From contig LSRY02000019.1 of assembly GCA_001643675.2 (NCBI GenBank), positions 1,126,001 to 1,190,000 of the forward strand: a DNA stretch of 64,000 bases, written 5' to 3'. This document shows positions 48,101 through 57,919 of this stretch, in pieces. Source of the stretch: Monocercomonoides exilis (lineage: Eukaryota > Preaxostyla > Oxymonadida > Polymastigidae). The position numbers and the translations under genes were made by a program. The notes under the pieces are model-generated. The model searched no databases, was not told the origin of the DNA, and was given only the letters and a program-made list of their open reading frames with translations. Position 1 is the first letter of the stretch. Every line of letters begins with the position of its first letter.

Positions 48101-51063
48101 TTCGCCCCCGCGGAAGTTTTTCATCGGATGCGCCTGTACTTGCTGAGCAGGGGCAGTCTGTATAGGCTGTATAGCCTGTATAGCCTGAATCGCCTGGAAA
48201 AATCTAATCTGATGTGGGATCTGGGCAATTTGAGCAGGCATTCCATTGGCAACAGCGCCTGGGTCAATGTCAATGGGGAGCAAAGAAGGCTGATTGGGAC
48301 CGAGCACTGGCCCCGTGCTGGACTGCAGCAGAAGCTGTGGTTGTTGCTGCGGGCGTTGCTGTCGTTGTAGGAACATTTGCATCTGAAGAGCATTGATGTT
48401 GATGGGTGCAGAGGAATTGGCAGGAGGAATGGCATAGGAATAGGATTGCTGTGATTGCGAGGCTTGCCCAGGGAGCATATTGCTGTTGCTTTGAGAAAGA
48501 AAAGGAGGATTCGAATTAAATTCATTGGGAAGAGGGCTGTGCATGAGCACTTGGGGGGGAAAGGATTGAAGTGGATATGAGCCTCCAGACTGAGGAGGAG
48601 GTGGAGGAGGAGGAGGAGGAGAAAAGAAGACGCGATTCAGAGGCATTTGTTGTGCTTGCTGTACTTGCTGAGGTTGTTGAATGTGAAACTGAATGTTATT
48701 GAACAGGGAAGGATTGCTTTGGACAGCAGCAGAAGGCGAACAATCGTTGGAGGAAATGGAATGCATCGATGGAGACTGATCGGACTGGGTTTGGGTGTTG
48801 CTGGGCTGAGCGAATGTGCTGGTGTTTGTTAACATGGGAAGAGAAGAAGAAGAGGGGGAGGAGGAGGAGGAGGAAGAGGAAGAGGAAGAGGAGGGAGGTG
48901 ATGGTGATGCTGACTGCGATATTGATAATTGCGATGGTGAAAAAGATGAGCTAAAGGAAGTGGCAGAGGAAGGGGATGAAGGAATAGGTGCAGATGCAAA
49001 AGACGATGGAGATGACAATAACGATGATGACGACACTGGTGAAGAAGAAGATGATGATGGCTGTGTAAATGATGAAGAAAAAGGAGCAGTCAAAGAGGCA
49101 GAGGTGTTGATGCCCGGAGGGGGATAAGGATGAGGAGAAGGAGAAGGAGAAGTCGGTGCTGGTGTCTGCATTTGAACAGTGCTGGTGAGTGTGCTTGCGG
49201 CGGGGTTTGGAAGTGCGCTTGTAAGTGCGTTTGTGGGTGTGGTTGTGGCTGTGACTGTCGTTGTGGTTGGAGTCGAAGTTGGAGCTGAAGTTGAAGTTGA
49301 AGTTGGGTTTATGTTTGTGCTTGCCACTGCATTCGGTGCTGCTGATGAGGATGTCCCGGGTGTCTGCATGGATTTCGGAAAGAATGGAGGCGAAGTCACT
49401 GACAAATTAGATGTCACGGGAGAAAGATTTGTGGAAGGAGAATATAAAGAATATAATTTCTGGTCTGTTTGCCCAGCTCCAACTCCAACACCAACTCCAC
49501 TTCCAGGGCTTATGCCTTGTTTGCTCATGCTGTTGTAAGTCGAGGGCGTATTGTATTTGGTTCCTTTGTCGAACAAAATCTTTACAGTTTTGTCGGTGCT
49601 GTACTGGTTGAATCTGTCTTGTTCTGGCGGTTTTTGACTGGCGGCTGTGTACACAGACGAGACGATGTTGCGCAGGCGCGGCAGGCGGATAGACTCGTCG
49701 ATGCGCATGTTGCGGCAGAAGTAGAAGGTCATCTTGCAGCCGAACGGTGGAGGTGTCGTAGATGATCCAATGGACGACGAAGAGGATGAAGAATAAGATG
49801 AGGATGAGGAGGAGGATGAGGAGGAGGAAGAGGAGGAGTATATCGACTGCTGCATAGACGGTGCGGGTGCGATCTCGTAGACGAAGCTGCCGGATAGCTC
49901 ATCCAGAGCCTGTTTCACGCACTCTGATGCATTCGACCAGCCTTCCATCTCAGGAAACATCACAAAGCCATAGTCCTGTATTTTCCCGTTTTCTGTGGGG
50001 AGATACACATCCTCCGTCTTAAGCCGCAGCTGGTCCACAAGCTGCTCGTACTTTTCTTTCTTCAGCAGCTCTGGCGGAGGCTTTACGTGCAAGTGCTTCA
50101 GCCTTTCCCATATTGCCTGCTTTATTACTTCGCTTTTGGGGGTGAACGAATTTGATCTTCGAATGATGAATGACAGTGTGTTGCGTCCAATGTTCACGTT
50201 TGCCCAATGTGCGCTGACATTTTTAACGTGTTTAACTATATCAACTAAGCTGTCGTGAGCCTTAATGGCATCTGAACGCTTCTTAAACTGAATAAAACAA
50301 GTACGATGATCTGACGCCAAGGAAACACCTGTTAGATCTCCAAAAGTATTTCTTTTTTAAAAAAGGAAAGAAAGAAAGAAAGAGAAATATATATATATAT
50401 ATATATAATTGTTATATTAGAAAATAAATTTTAATTTTGTATGAATTTATCGAAAAGGCACACTGGCATGTATTCATTAACATTTCAACAAAATCGTCTT
50501 CGAGCTCTCCTCTCACAGCAATTGTTTTGTTTCTAAATGCGGGTTGTATTCTATATTGCGTGTTTTCCAGCGACTAAAATTGCACAAAAATTATAAAAAA
50601 AAGGAAGAATTTGTAAAAAAAAAAAAGGTTTTTATAAAACGATCATATACCACTGAAGAATGCTTAAGAAGTATGGAAGCACTTTTCTCTTCCGTAAAAT
50701 AAATAAAAATATATCCTGTAAATTCTTCCGATTTTTTTTGTTTGTGGATTCTATCGATTGTTCCAATATCCCTAAAAAATCCTTGAAGCTGATCTTTATC
50801 ATAACGTAAAGGCACGTCCAAAAGTTTCACTCCTCCTAATGTATTCATTAACATATATACATATATATAATTATTATTAAAAAATAATTTGCTAGAATTC
50901 TCTTAAAGAATATCAAATTAACAAACTATCATCATCATCCACCTGAGCATTGTCTGAAACATTAAACAATTTTTCAATTGAATATGAAACTTTTATAAAA
51001 AAACAAACTTCTTTGGATGAAATACATGGAGGATGCTCCTTGATCTTCAGGGAAAGAATTCAT
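45119..51063 (-). CDS. RRM protein with very long low-complexity tail
   Basis: Five exons with matching phases were modelled: 51063-51009, 50953-50927, 50835-50651, 50573-50464 and 50351-45119. They give 1869 residues. After a short leader, RRM1 (about residues 28-90) has VKLLDVPL as RNP2 and FTGYIFIYF as RNP1. RRM2 (about 100-185) spans KTIAVRGEL to RTCFIQFKKRSDAIKAHDSL. A third degenerate RRM-like unit may lie near KIQDYGFVMFPEMEG. The remaining 1550 residues are disordered: Ser/Thr/Pro-rich, Gln-rich with AIQAIQ repeats, poly-Ser, a Gly-Asp dipeptide array followed by Glu-Asn and Gly-Asn units, and a Lys/Glu/Asp-rich C-terminus. RNA binding is supported; the specific role is not readable. 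The gene diverges from the secreted MRH-like gene. Confidence 0.8.
46421..46502 (-). repeat. Hexanucleotide coding repeat encoding (Asp-Gly)n
   Basis: A run of CATCAC units on the plus strand, grading into CATCGC, read on the minus strand as alternating Asp-Gly codons. It is followed by CATTTT-type units read as Glu-Asn. The unit length keeps the frame. Confidence 0.9.
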
Positions 51064-51170
51064 CCTCGACAGAGCTTTCAGGATATTAATAAGGGTTGGT
51101 GATATTAAAAAATAATTCGTTAAACAAAAATTAACATATAAATAAAACATACGAAAAATAACAACTGTGA
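51064..51170. promoter_or_regulatory. Compact divergent promoter region
   Basis: 107 bp between the modelled ATG of the long RRM gene (minus strand) and the first in-frame ATG of the secreted-protein gene (plus strand). The right part is strongly AT-rich. No known promoter box was recognised. Confidence 0.45.
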
Positions 51171-51685
51171 ATGATTTTAGAGAACATAAATATTTCTTGT
51201 TTCCCTTTAAATAAAATGTTTTTTTTTCTGTTAATTTTTGTTTTAATTTTTAATTTTAATTGGGGAAAAGAAAACGCACGAAAGAAAAGTAATCAAGATG
51301 AAGATCAATATTGTGTTTTTGACGATATTGATATGTCTCAGCTTCCTGATTGGGTGATTCAACGCTGGAAAAGTGTGATAGTTTTTTCTTTTTTTCCAAG
51401 ATATAAAGAAGCATATAATTGTCATCATGGTCAGCGAACGAGCATGTTTGGTATTATCATCCTTGCTCGGATATAACAATTCCTGGACATGAGAATTTTG
51501 CCGTTCTTCGACCAGATGGTTCAATTGTTGATTTAAAAATAAAAGAAGATTGCAGTTCGCTATATCCGATCACAAGCAAACAAAAAGAAGAAGGGCTTGT
51601 TAGGTTATGTTATTCAGACGATCTAAATGAATGTTTGCAATTTTATCGTTCGTTTTACAAAGTTATTAATAATTTTATTGTGTGA
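51171..51685 (+). CDS. Secreted/ER-lumenal protein with MRH-like domain, 3' part unclear
   Basis: Exon 1 (51171-51372) joins exon 2 (51435 onward) through a 62-nt intron with matching phase. A signal peptide is clear from the second in-frame ATG at 51216 (a run of Phe/Leu/Ile ending NFNWG). The mature part reads QYCVFDDIDMSQLPDW, then HVWYYHPCSDI, GLVRLCYSDDLNECL and YRSFYKVI. The pattern GLxRxxYSxxxxxC followed by RSF and a Cys-Asp resembles mannose-6-phosphate-receptor-homology domains of ER lectins and sorting receptors. After 51680 the expected CDE motif lies one base out of frame, before a stop. Further coding-like sequence with DFPCTST continues to about 51840. This is either an unrecognised intron, a sequencing error or a frameshift. 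The family assignment is tentative. Confidence 0.45.
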
Positions 51686-53762
51686 TGAAGTTTCGGCTGT
51701 GTTTGATTATTTTATTTCCATTTTTATTGTTAATGAAACTGATAACAAACATTCAATTTTCCACTTGTTGTTTGTGGTTTTCGTCATCAAAATAGCATCG
51801 ATTTCCCATGTACTTCCACAATTCTAAAGAAGCCATATTTGGTTTGAAATAATTTAGTATCTGAATTTTCGTGAAATTATGTATATATGAATAATATTTA
51901 TTGAATTGTTCAATATTTATTTCAAATGATTATTCTTTATTTTTATCTTAATTCATTCAAAAAGAGGGCCAATAACACAATTTGTCCTGATAACTCGAAA
52001 TGCATATATGCAATTTGGGAAAATTCTTTAACTTGTCGTTTGTAAATTTTAAGTTGGATTTTTTGACTCGTTTATTTTTTCTTTTCTAATTTACTTATGC
52101 ATGTTCATTCGTTGAATTTGTTAAATTTTTATAACAAATTAAAAATCAAATGTTAGAAAGAAGTTCAATTGACTGGATAGGATTTGTGTACATTGCATTT
52201 GTATTGATTGTTGTCATTCTTATTTGCATCTGATGTAATTGATATCATTTTTGTGTTCAAGTATTTAAATAAAAAAATAAATAAATAAAATGTATGTAAA
52301 ATTAGAATTTTATTTTTATTTATATTTTTTCTTTTTTTTTTTTTTTTTCATTCTTCTAAGATAGTTATTGCATGCTATTAACTTTTATTGTCAAATAGAT
52401 CCTAAGTTTTATGGTTATTGATTTTTTCAGATATCTCAATTATTCAGATTTCATAATTCTTTCCCATGCAAATAACACATATTATAAAGATACTTTGTTT
52501 TCAACTATTCTGTTATGCGAGCATATTAATTAATTAAATTTGATGCTAAACAATTGTTTTTTGCTCTTTCTGATTATTTTTTAAAGTTACGACAACTCAA
52601 TGTTGCTTCATATTTGAATGCTGTTCTTGATTGTAATTTCATTTTTCAGCTCAAACTTTAATTTTTCGTTCTTTCAACTCTCTTTTGAAAGAAAATCAGC
52701 CACATCATTTTTTGATAAATAATTACAAAAATTATTTACAGAATCAGAAATATTGTAAGTGTATTAACAAAGAAAAATCCGACCAAAACTTCTTGATCAA
52801 AATTTCAATCAATAAAACATGATGAGTTATTTAAAGGGAAACCAAAAAATAAATCGAGACCCAAGATACACTTATTAATAAAACTTTCATAAATAAAGAA
52901 AAAAAACTGAGACATTTGAAACAATATTTTTTTCACGTTGCTGAAATCATTTTTTATTCTTGTTGTTTTTGAAAAGAGATCTTCAAATTTCTGTTCAATT
53001 TTTGAATCAATGACTTTCTTAAGGAAGCAATTATTTTTCATTTTGTGAGTTTAAAGTTTTTCATTGTTTTATAACTTGACTTTTTATTGTTTTTTAATAA
53101 TTTTTCCAGTCACACATTTCTATTTTTTTTTTTATTTTGAATTATTTGATTATAATAGAAATCTCAATGATTCAGAAATTCAGTTCACACGAGCGAGATT
53201 CGTAATTATGTTTCAATTGGATATTTGAATATTATCCAAAATCAAAAGAATACAGCAAAAAGATAATTTTTGTTTTTGCTTTTATTTATTTATTTATTTA
53301 TTTTTGATAATTATTTGCATTGAAATATAATTGAATTTGTGCATTTTCAATTTTGGATGAAAATAAAACAAAAGAAAAATATCAAAAATACAAAAACTTA
53401 TAAAAAATTTTTTTGTTCCTTTTTGAGGAATGTTAATACTCTTCTGTCAAGATGCTGGGTAATGAGTGTACAGTGAGGAATAAAGGAAACAACATCGAAG
53501 TTATATTTGAGGATTTCTTTCCAGATTGTCGGGTTTTACACGAGGAATGTGAGAGTAGATAAGAAGCAGGCAGAGAGAATTCTCGAGTGAAATGCACTCT
53601 CTGCGGTCGATGATTGCTGGGAGGAGTGTTGAAAGAACAAACATTTTGAATTGGTTGCAGCCCATCAAATGACTTCCGTTCGCTAATTTTCCAGAGTTTG
53701 CGATAGCATCAGCTTCATTTTATTATAAAGGTTATTGTTCGTCAACATAATCACAGAAGGAA
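51686..53762. other. Intergenic, AT-rich
   Basis: The left end probably holds the remaining 3' part of the MRH-like gene (to about 51840). From there to 53762 I see only AT-rich DNA with T tracts and no supported gene. The minus-strand ORF 52805-53041 is Phe/Lys-rich and unconvincing. Confidence 0.55.
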
Positions 53763-53990
53763 ATGAGAACCCGTCAGCAGCAACAGAAGTTTCCAGTGGA
53801 GAATTTGCCGTTTTCTGAGTTTCTTTGTGAAGTACTGGATTTTCATTTTTCAAATGAGCCAAACAAAGCTTTGTTCACCAGTATTCTCAAAAAAGATTCA
53901 ATAATGTTGAATATCAATTCTTCACAAAATTCATTTTTTTGTGAAAAATTTCGAACAATGAATGCCTTTATTAAAGAGCATTTCAAATAG
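53763..53990 (+). CDS. Hypothetical small ORF, 75 residues (doubtful)
   Basis: ATG-started ORF beginning MRTRQQQQKFPVENLPFSEF and ending NAFIKEHFK. Its composition is more protein-like than the surrounding DNA, and the 200 bp upstream (53440-53700) are richer in G+C, hinting at a gene relic. It has no recognised homologue, signal peptide or membrane segment. It may be an exon or a fragment of a decayed gene. Confidence 0.25.
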   Translation: MRTRQQQQKFPVENLPFSEFLCEVLDFHFSNEPNKALFTSILKKDSIMLNINSSQNSFFCEKFRTMNAFIKEHFK

Positions 53991-54220
53991 ATGCAGAAAG
54001 AGGATTAATATTATTATTTTGGATGCACTTTTTATCAGCTCAAGATGGAGTTTCACATAGTTTTTTGCAGTTATTATTGTAATCTGTTCAAAAGATGCAT
54101 CTTTGTCATCGATATTGTCAATAACATTTTCCGTCGAAAGAATTATTTTAAGTTTTTAATAATTAATAAGAAACAAATGAGTTCTGGATCTTTCCGTTAT
54201 AGTGAACAGCTTCCAGATCT

Positions 54221-54406
54221 TTATTCAATGATCATTTCATCCAAAACAATGTATTCTTTGTCTCCAATAACAAATTGCGGTCTTTCAACTTTTGAAACAA
54301 ACATTTTTCTTCCCAGCGCTTGTTCAGCATTTTCAATCCGTTTTCGAGAGAATTCTGTGAAACTGGTTATGCCAGATATCCTGGTAACTTCATCCAACAA
54401 AATCAT
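54221..54406 (-). CDS. Hypothetical small ORF or exon, 61 residues (doubtful)
   Basis: Minus-strand ORF starting MILLDEVTRISGITSFTEFS and ending IGDKEYIVLDEMIIE. It has a balanced, acidic/basic, coding-like composition and an open frame extending about 24 bases upstream of the ATG. I do not recognise the family. The overlapping plus-strand ORF (54045-54422) is less protein-like. It could be a single exon of a split or decayed gene. Confidence 0.3.
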   Translation of the reverse strand: MILLDEVTRISGITSFTEFSRKRIENAEQALGRKMFVSKVERPQFVIGDKEYIVLDEMIIE

Positions 54407-54703
54407 TATCGTCCATTCATGAATATTTCAAATACTTATGAATTCACAGGATTATATCACAACTCTATATTTCCACTGCCAAACAATTCATTTTTTTTGT
54501 TCCAAAGTCATTTTTTGTTATATTAATAATTTCTTGAATGAATCAATTATTATCGTTTATTTTTTTTAAATTTCAATTTTTTTGAAGACCTTATTTCTAA
54601 TTTCATTCACTTCAATTTCAATTGGGTTTTCACCAATTTAATCTGCATATTTAATTGTTTTTTTCGATGGAAGGGATTATCTCTCTTTCTCTCTCTCTCT
54701 CTT

Positions 54704-54738
<35 letters not shown>

Positions 54739-54773
54739 GTCAATCAATCAATCAATCTATCTATCTCTCTCTT

Positions 54774-54836
<63 letters not shown>

Positions 54837-55466
54837 CGGAAATTGACTTCTAATCAAATTGCAATAATCCATAATTAAATGGTTTGCTTATGAATTGAAT
54901 ATATAAATAATAAACTTAAAAGTGGGAACATTAATTGAGAAATTTGAAATTTAGCCCATTCAAAAATAAGTTTCCTCTCGATAACTGACCCAATATTTAA
55001 AAGTTGTAATGATAAAATTTATTTATCAAATAATTCTATTTTTGATAATAATATTATGATAAAGTCATAAGAAAATAAATTGCAAACAGAAAATAGTTAT
55101 GATTACAAAAATAATCACCATGGAAGTTATAAAAAAAAGAAAGAAAAGAAAAAAAAAAAAAAGAAATAATGAAATAAAGAAAATATATACATAAGTTTTG
55201 ATTTTCAAAAAAAATTTTTTGCAAAATCAATTAAAAGGATTCAGCTTAACTGACAAGAAATAAAAAATAACCATTCACATTTTAATAATAATTTCATTTT
55301 TTGGTACATTTCACTGAGGATAAATTAATTTGAAAATCCTTTCAACAGTCAAAAACTGGTTTTCTATTTACAGCAAATGAAAGGCTGAAGAAAGATTTTA
55401 TCAAAAGGAAGACTAAATCTCGAACAAAATATGTGTTTTCCGCACAATTAACTCATTTCTTCAAAA
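54407..55466. other. Intergenic with microsatellites
   Basis: AT-rich spacer containing a compound simple-sequence block and otherwise no recognisable gene. Its right end is the 3' flank of the oxymonad family gene. Confidence 0.6.
54679..54836 (+). repeat. Compound simple repeat (TC/TTTC)n, (TCAA)n, (TCTA)n, T61
   Basis: A pyrimidine-rich TC and TTTC microsatellite is followed by about four TCAA units, a few TCTA units, and then 61 uninterrupted T residues (54776-54836). Confidence 0.9.
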
Positions 55467-57040
55467 TTAAAAATACATAAAGAGCATTAATGATAATTCA
55501 TCATTTGCATAAAGCGTGAAGTCATAGCTATGCTGGTGCAAGAATATATTCATTTGCAATTTCAATAAACTTGCTATTTCATCTTCATATCCTTCCTCCT
55601 CTAGCTTTTGAAGAATCTCTCCTTTCATCAACTTCCGTTGCTTCTCGTCACTTTCATCGTCCATCTTTTTATTCATCTTGCGTGATAAATGCACAAAAAA
55701 CGACATGCAGCGCACATCAGACGAATCAGGCAACGTTGGTTGCTGAAGATCCTCCATAACAGTAACAATGACCCCTCCCTTCAATAAATCAAAAGGCAGA
55801 ACCCTTCGCAAATTTATCATCTTTGTAAAAACATCAAAACATTGGTTGTACAATTCCACATAATTATCCTTTGATGATTTGAACAGCATGGCGAGACTTT
55901 CAGTTAACTCGGCATTTTCTTCGTTCCACAAATCCACCTCAAACAAATTCTCTTGAAGATCTTTAAACCATCGATCAATAACAATTTGTTCTTTTGTTTT
56001 TTTCTTTTCCTCTTTCTTTTTCTTCCAGTCCACGCAAGCCGTTAAGCTTTTTATTTCTTTTGCAATTTCTCTTGCAAAATGAAATTCATTTACAATTTTA
56101 TCATTAGGAATTCTTTCACTTTTGAATCTGTTCAAAACAAATCTCCAAGAAGACTGATAGGCAAGATGCGTCAGATTGTGATGCTCTTGATGATATTTCA
56201 TTATTTCCACCATCTCTTTCAAATACCAATCTTTTTCTATTTTCAGCTGAAAAATACAAAATATTATAAAAAAGAAAAACGATTAATAATATGCAAACAG
56301 GAAAAGATGGGATGTTACCCAACGCCAATAATGCAAATTCCACTTCTTTTTGTGTTCTCGGATTTTTATCTTTGTTCAATGCAAATTCCGCAAGACAGGG
56401 AACGATTATTATTGTTGCTTTTTCGTGGAAATGATTTCCCTTTAGTAAAAGATAACATTCGTAAAGATCAATCAGAAAATTTGTATTCTTTTTCTCATTC
56501 TCTTTCTTTTCTTCCAAAATCAACGATTCAATTCTATTGTGCAATATGGATTTTATGAAGCATGAATTGTTAATTTCTTTAAACACTTTCCATTTACCAA
56601 AAATCTTCAACAACAAAAGAGCGTTTTCAAATAATATTGTCTTTTTCTCAATTATTTTATCAATTTCATTGAATAGATCTTTCGAAATAACAGAATTAAA
56701 TTCCGTTTCATTCATTCGTTCAATCACTTCACTTATTTCGCTGAATAATATTTTTTGTTTTGCATCAGAACAATTTTTAATACGAGAAAATATTTCTGTG
56801 AAAAAAACGAACAATATTTATATATGCATTGAAAATACTTAACCTGTAAAATTTTCAGTCAGGGGTGTCTGATATATTATTCAATACAAAATATGAAATC
56901 AATAAATTGAATTTAACAAAAAACAACAAACAGAATGCAAAAAATAGGAAAATAGATATAATAAAATAATAAACCTTCACTATTTTCGTCATTGGCATTC
57001 TAAAGCTGCGATATTGATGCTGAACAAAAAACGATTCCAT
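55467..57040 (-). CDS. Oxymonad-expanded protein family member, function unknown
   Basis: Four phase-consistent exons, 57040-56975, 56868-56844, 56795-56299 and 56246-55467, give 455 residues, complete with ATG and stop. The sequence matches, from memory, a very large family in Monocercomonoides. Diagnostic stretches are LTENFTEIFSRIKNCSDAKQ, FLIDLYECYLLLKGN, YHQEHHNLTHLAYQSSWRFV, LTACVDWKKKKEE, SKDNYVELYNQC, LPFDLLKGGVI and KLEEEGYEDEI. It is helical throughout, probably an armadillo/HEAT-like solenoid, with no membrane segment or signal peptide. Function is unknown. It lacks serine tracts and is intact, so it is probably a live member of the family. The family match is recollection, not a search. 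Confidence 0.8.
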
Positions 57041-57919
57041 TTTTCTTTCCGGTTGTTATGGTACTTGAAAAGATCAAATCCATAAAATACTCAAATAAAC
57101 AAGTTCCTATTTTTGTAGAAGTTGAAGCAATAAATGGATTATGTTTTTGTTCTAGTTTCATTTTTTTTTTTAAAAATTCTATTTCCACTTTCAAATGTTC
57201 AAAAGCATTGTTTTCTTTCTATTTACAAAAATGTTTTCTGTAATTTTCATCTGATATAGCTTTTAAAAACGATTTTCATCCAGAAGATAAATGAAGTTAA
57301 CAATGAAATAGCTTTTTCTTTAAAAATACATAAGAAATCGTTCTTGATCATTAAAAGTTGCTAAGATTCGGCTGATGCAATCTATTGAACGCAAAATGAT
57401 GCACAATTGCTTAGAGTCCAAAGATATATTTATTAAATCGACTGTAAACCTTCAATATGTCCCTTTGAAACTTGAAAAGAAAGATATTTCGAACATGATG
57501 AAATTAATCTTTTTTTGATTTCGTTTAAAAAACTATTTTCAACTTATTATCAACCGAATCGTTATTTAGGAATTTTATTTCGCAAAAATTTCGTTTATTT
57601 AAGTTGAAGTGATGTTATCTACGTTCATCTTATATTTTCTCAAACCAAAGCAGAATTAAATCACCTACGTTAACATCAAACTTTCAATATTCAATTATCT
57701 AAAAACTATATTTCATCGCATCGCCTTTGAGTGGCTTATTGATTCTCCATTTTTGTTCATTTTTCATTCATGTGATTGAATTTAATGGAAAATCATGAAG
57801 TAATTTTTCAACAGTTATGAATGGCATGACCAAAAAACAATTAACAAAGTTATATATCTGAATTTGGGTATTTCGGAAACACACAATAAGTTCAAAAAAA
57901 ACCATAATAAATTCCATGA
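57041..57919. other. Intergenic between divergent genes
   Basis: AT-rich promoter-containing spacer of about 880 bp between the starts of the oxymonad-family gene and the IRE1-like gene. A 61-residue ORF at 57058-57243 (plus strand) was not convincing. No RNA gene was recognised. Confidence 0.55.

Noticed and set aside
45119-50320. Last RRM-gene exon as an independent 1733-residue gene
   Set aside because: The apparent start is TTG within RRM2; four upstream exons complete two RRMs with matching phases.
50841-50854. ATG at 50854 as the start of the long RRM gene
   Set aside because: An acceptor at 50836 joins in phase to two upstream exons and an ATG at 51063, giving a cleaner N-terminus for RRM1; the alternative is not fully excluded.
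54045-54422. 125-residue plus-strand ORF
   Set aside because: Its composition is less protein-like than that of the overlapping minus-strand ORF at 54221-54406, and no domain is visible.
57058-57243. 61-residue plus-strand ORF
   Set aside because: It lies in AT-rich promoter DNA between divergent genes, with no recognisable domain and a Phe-rich second half from T-rich DNA.
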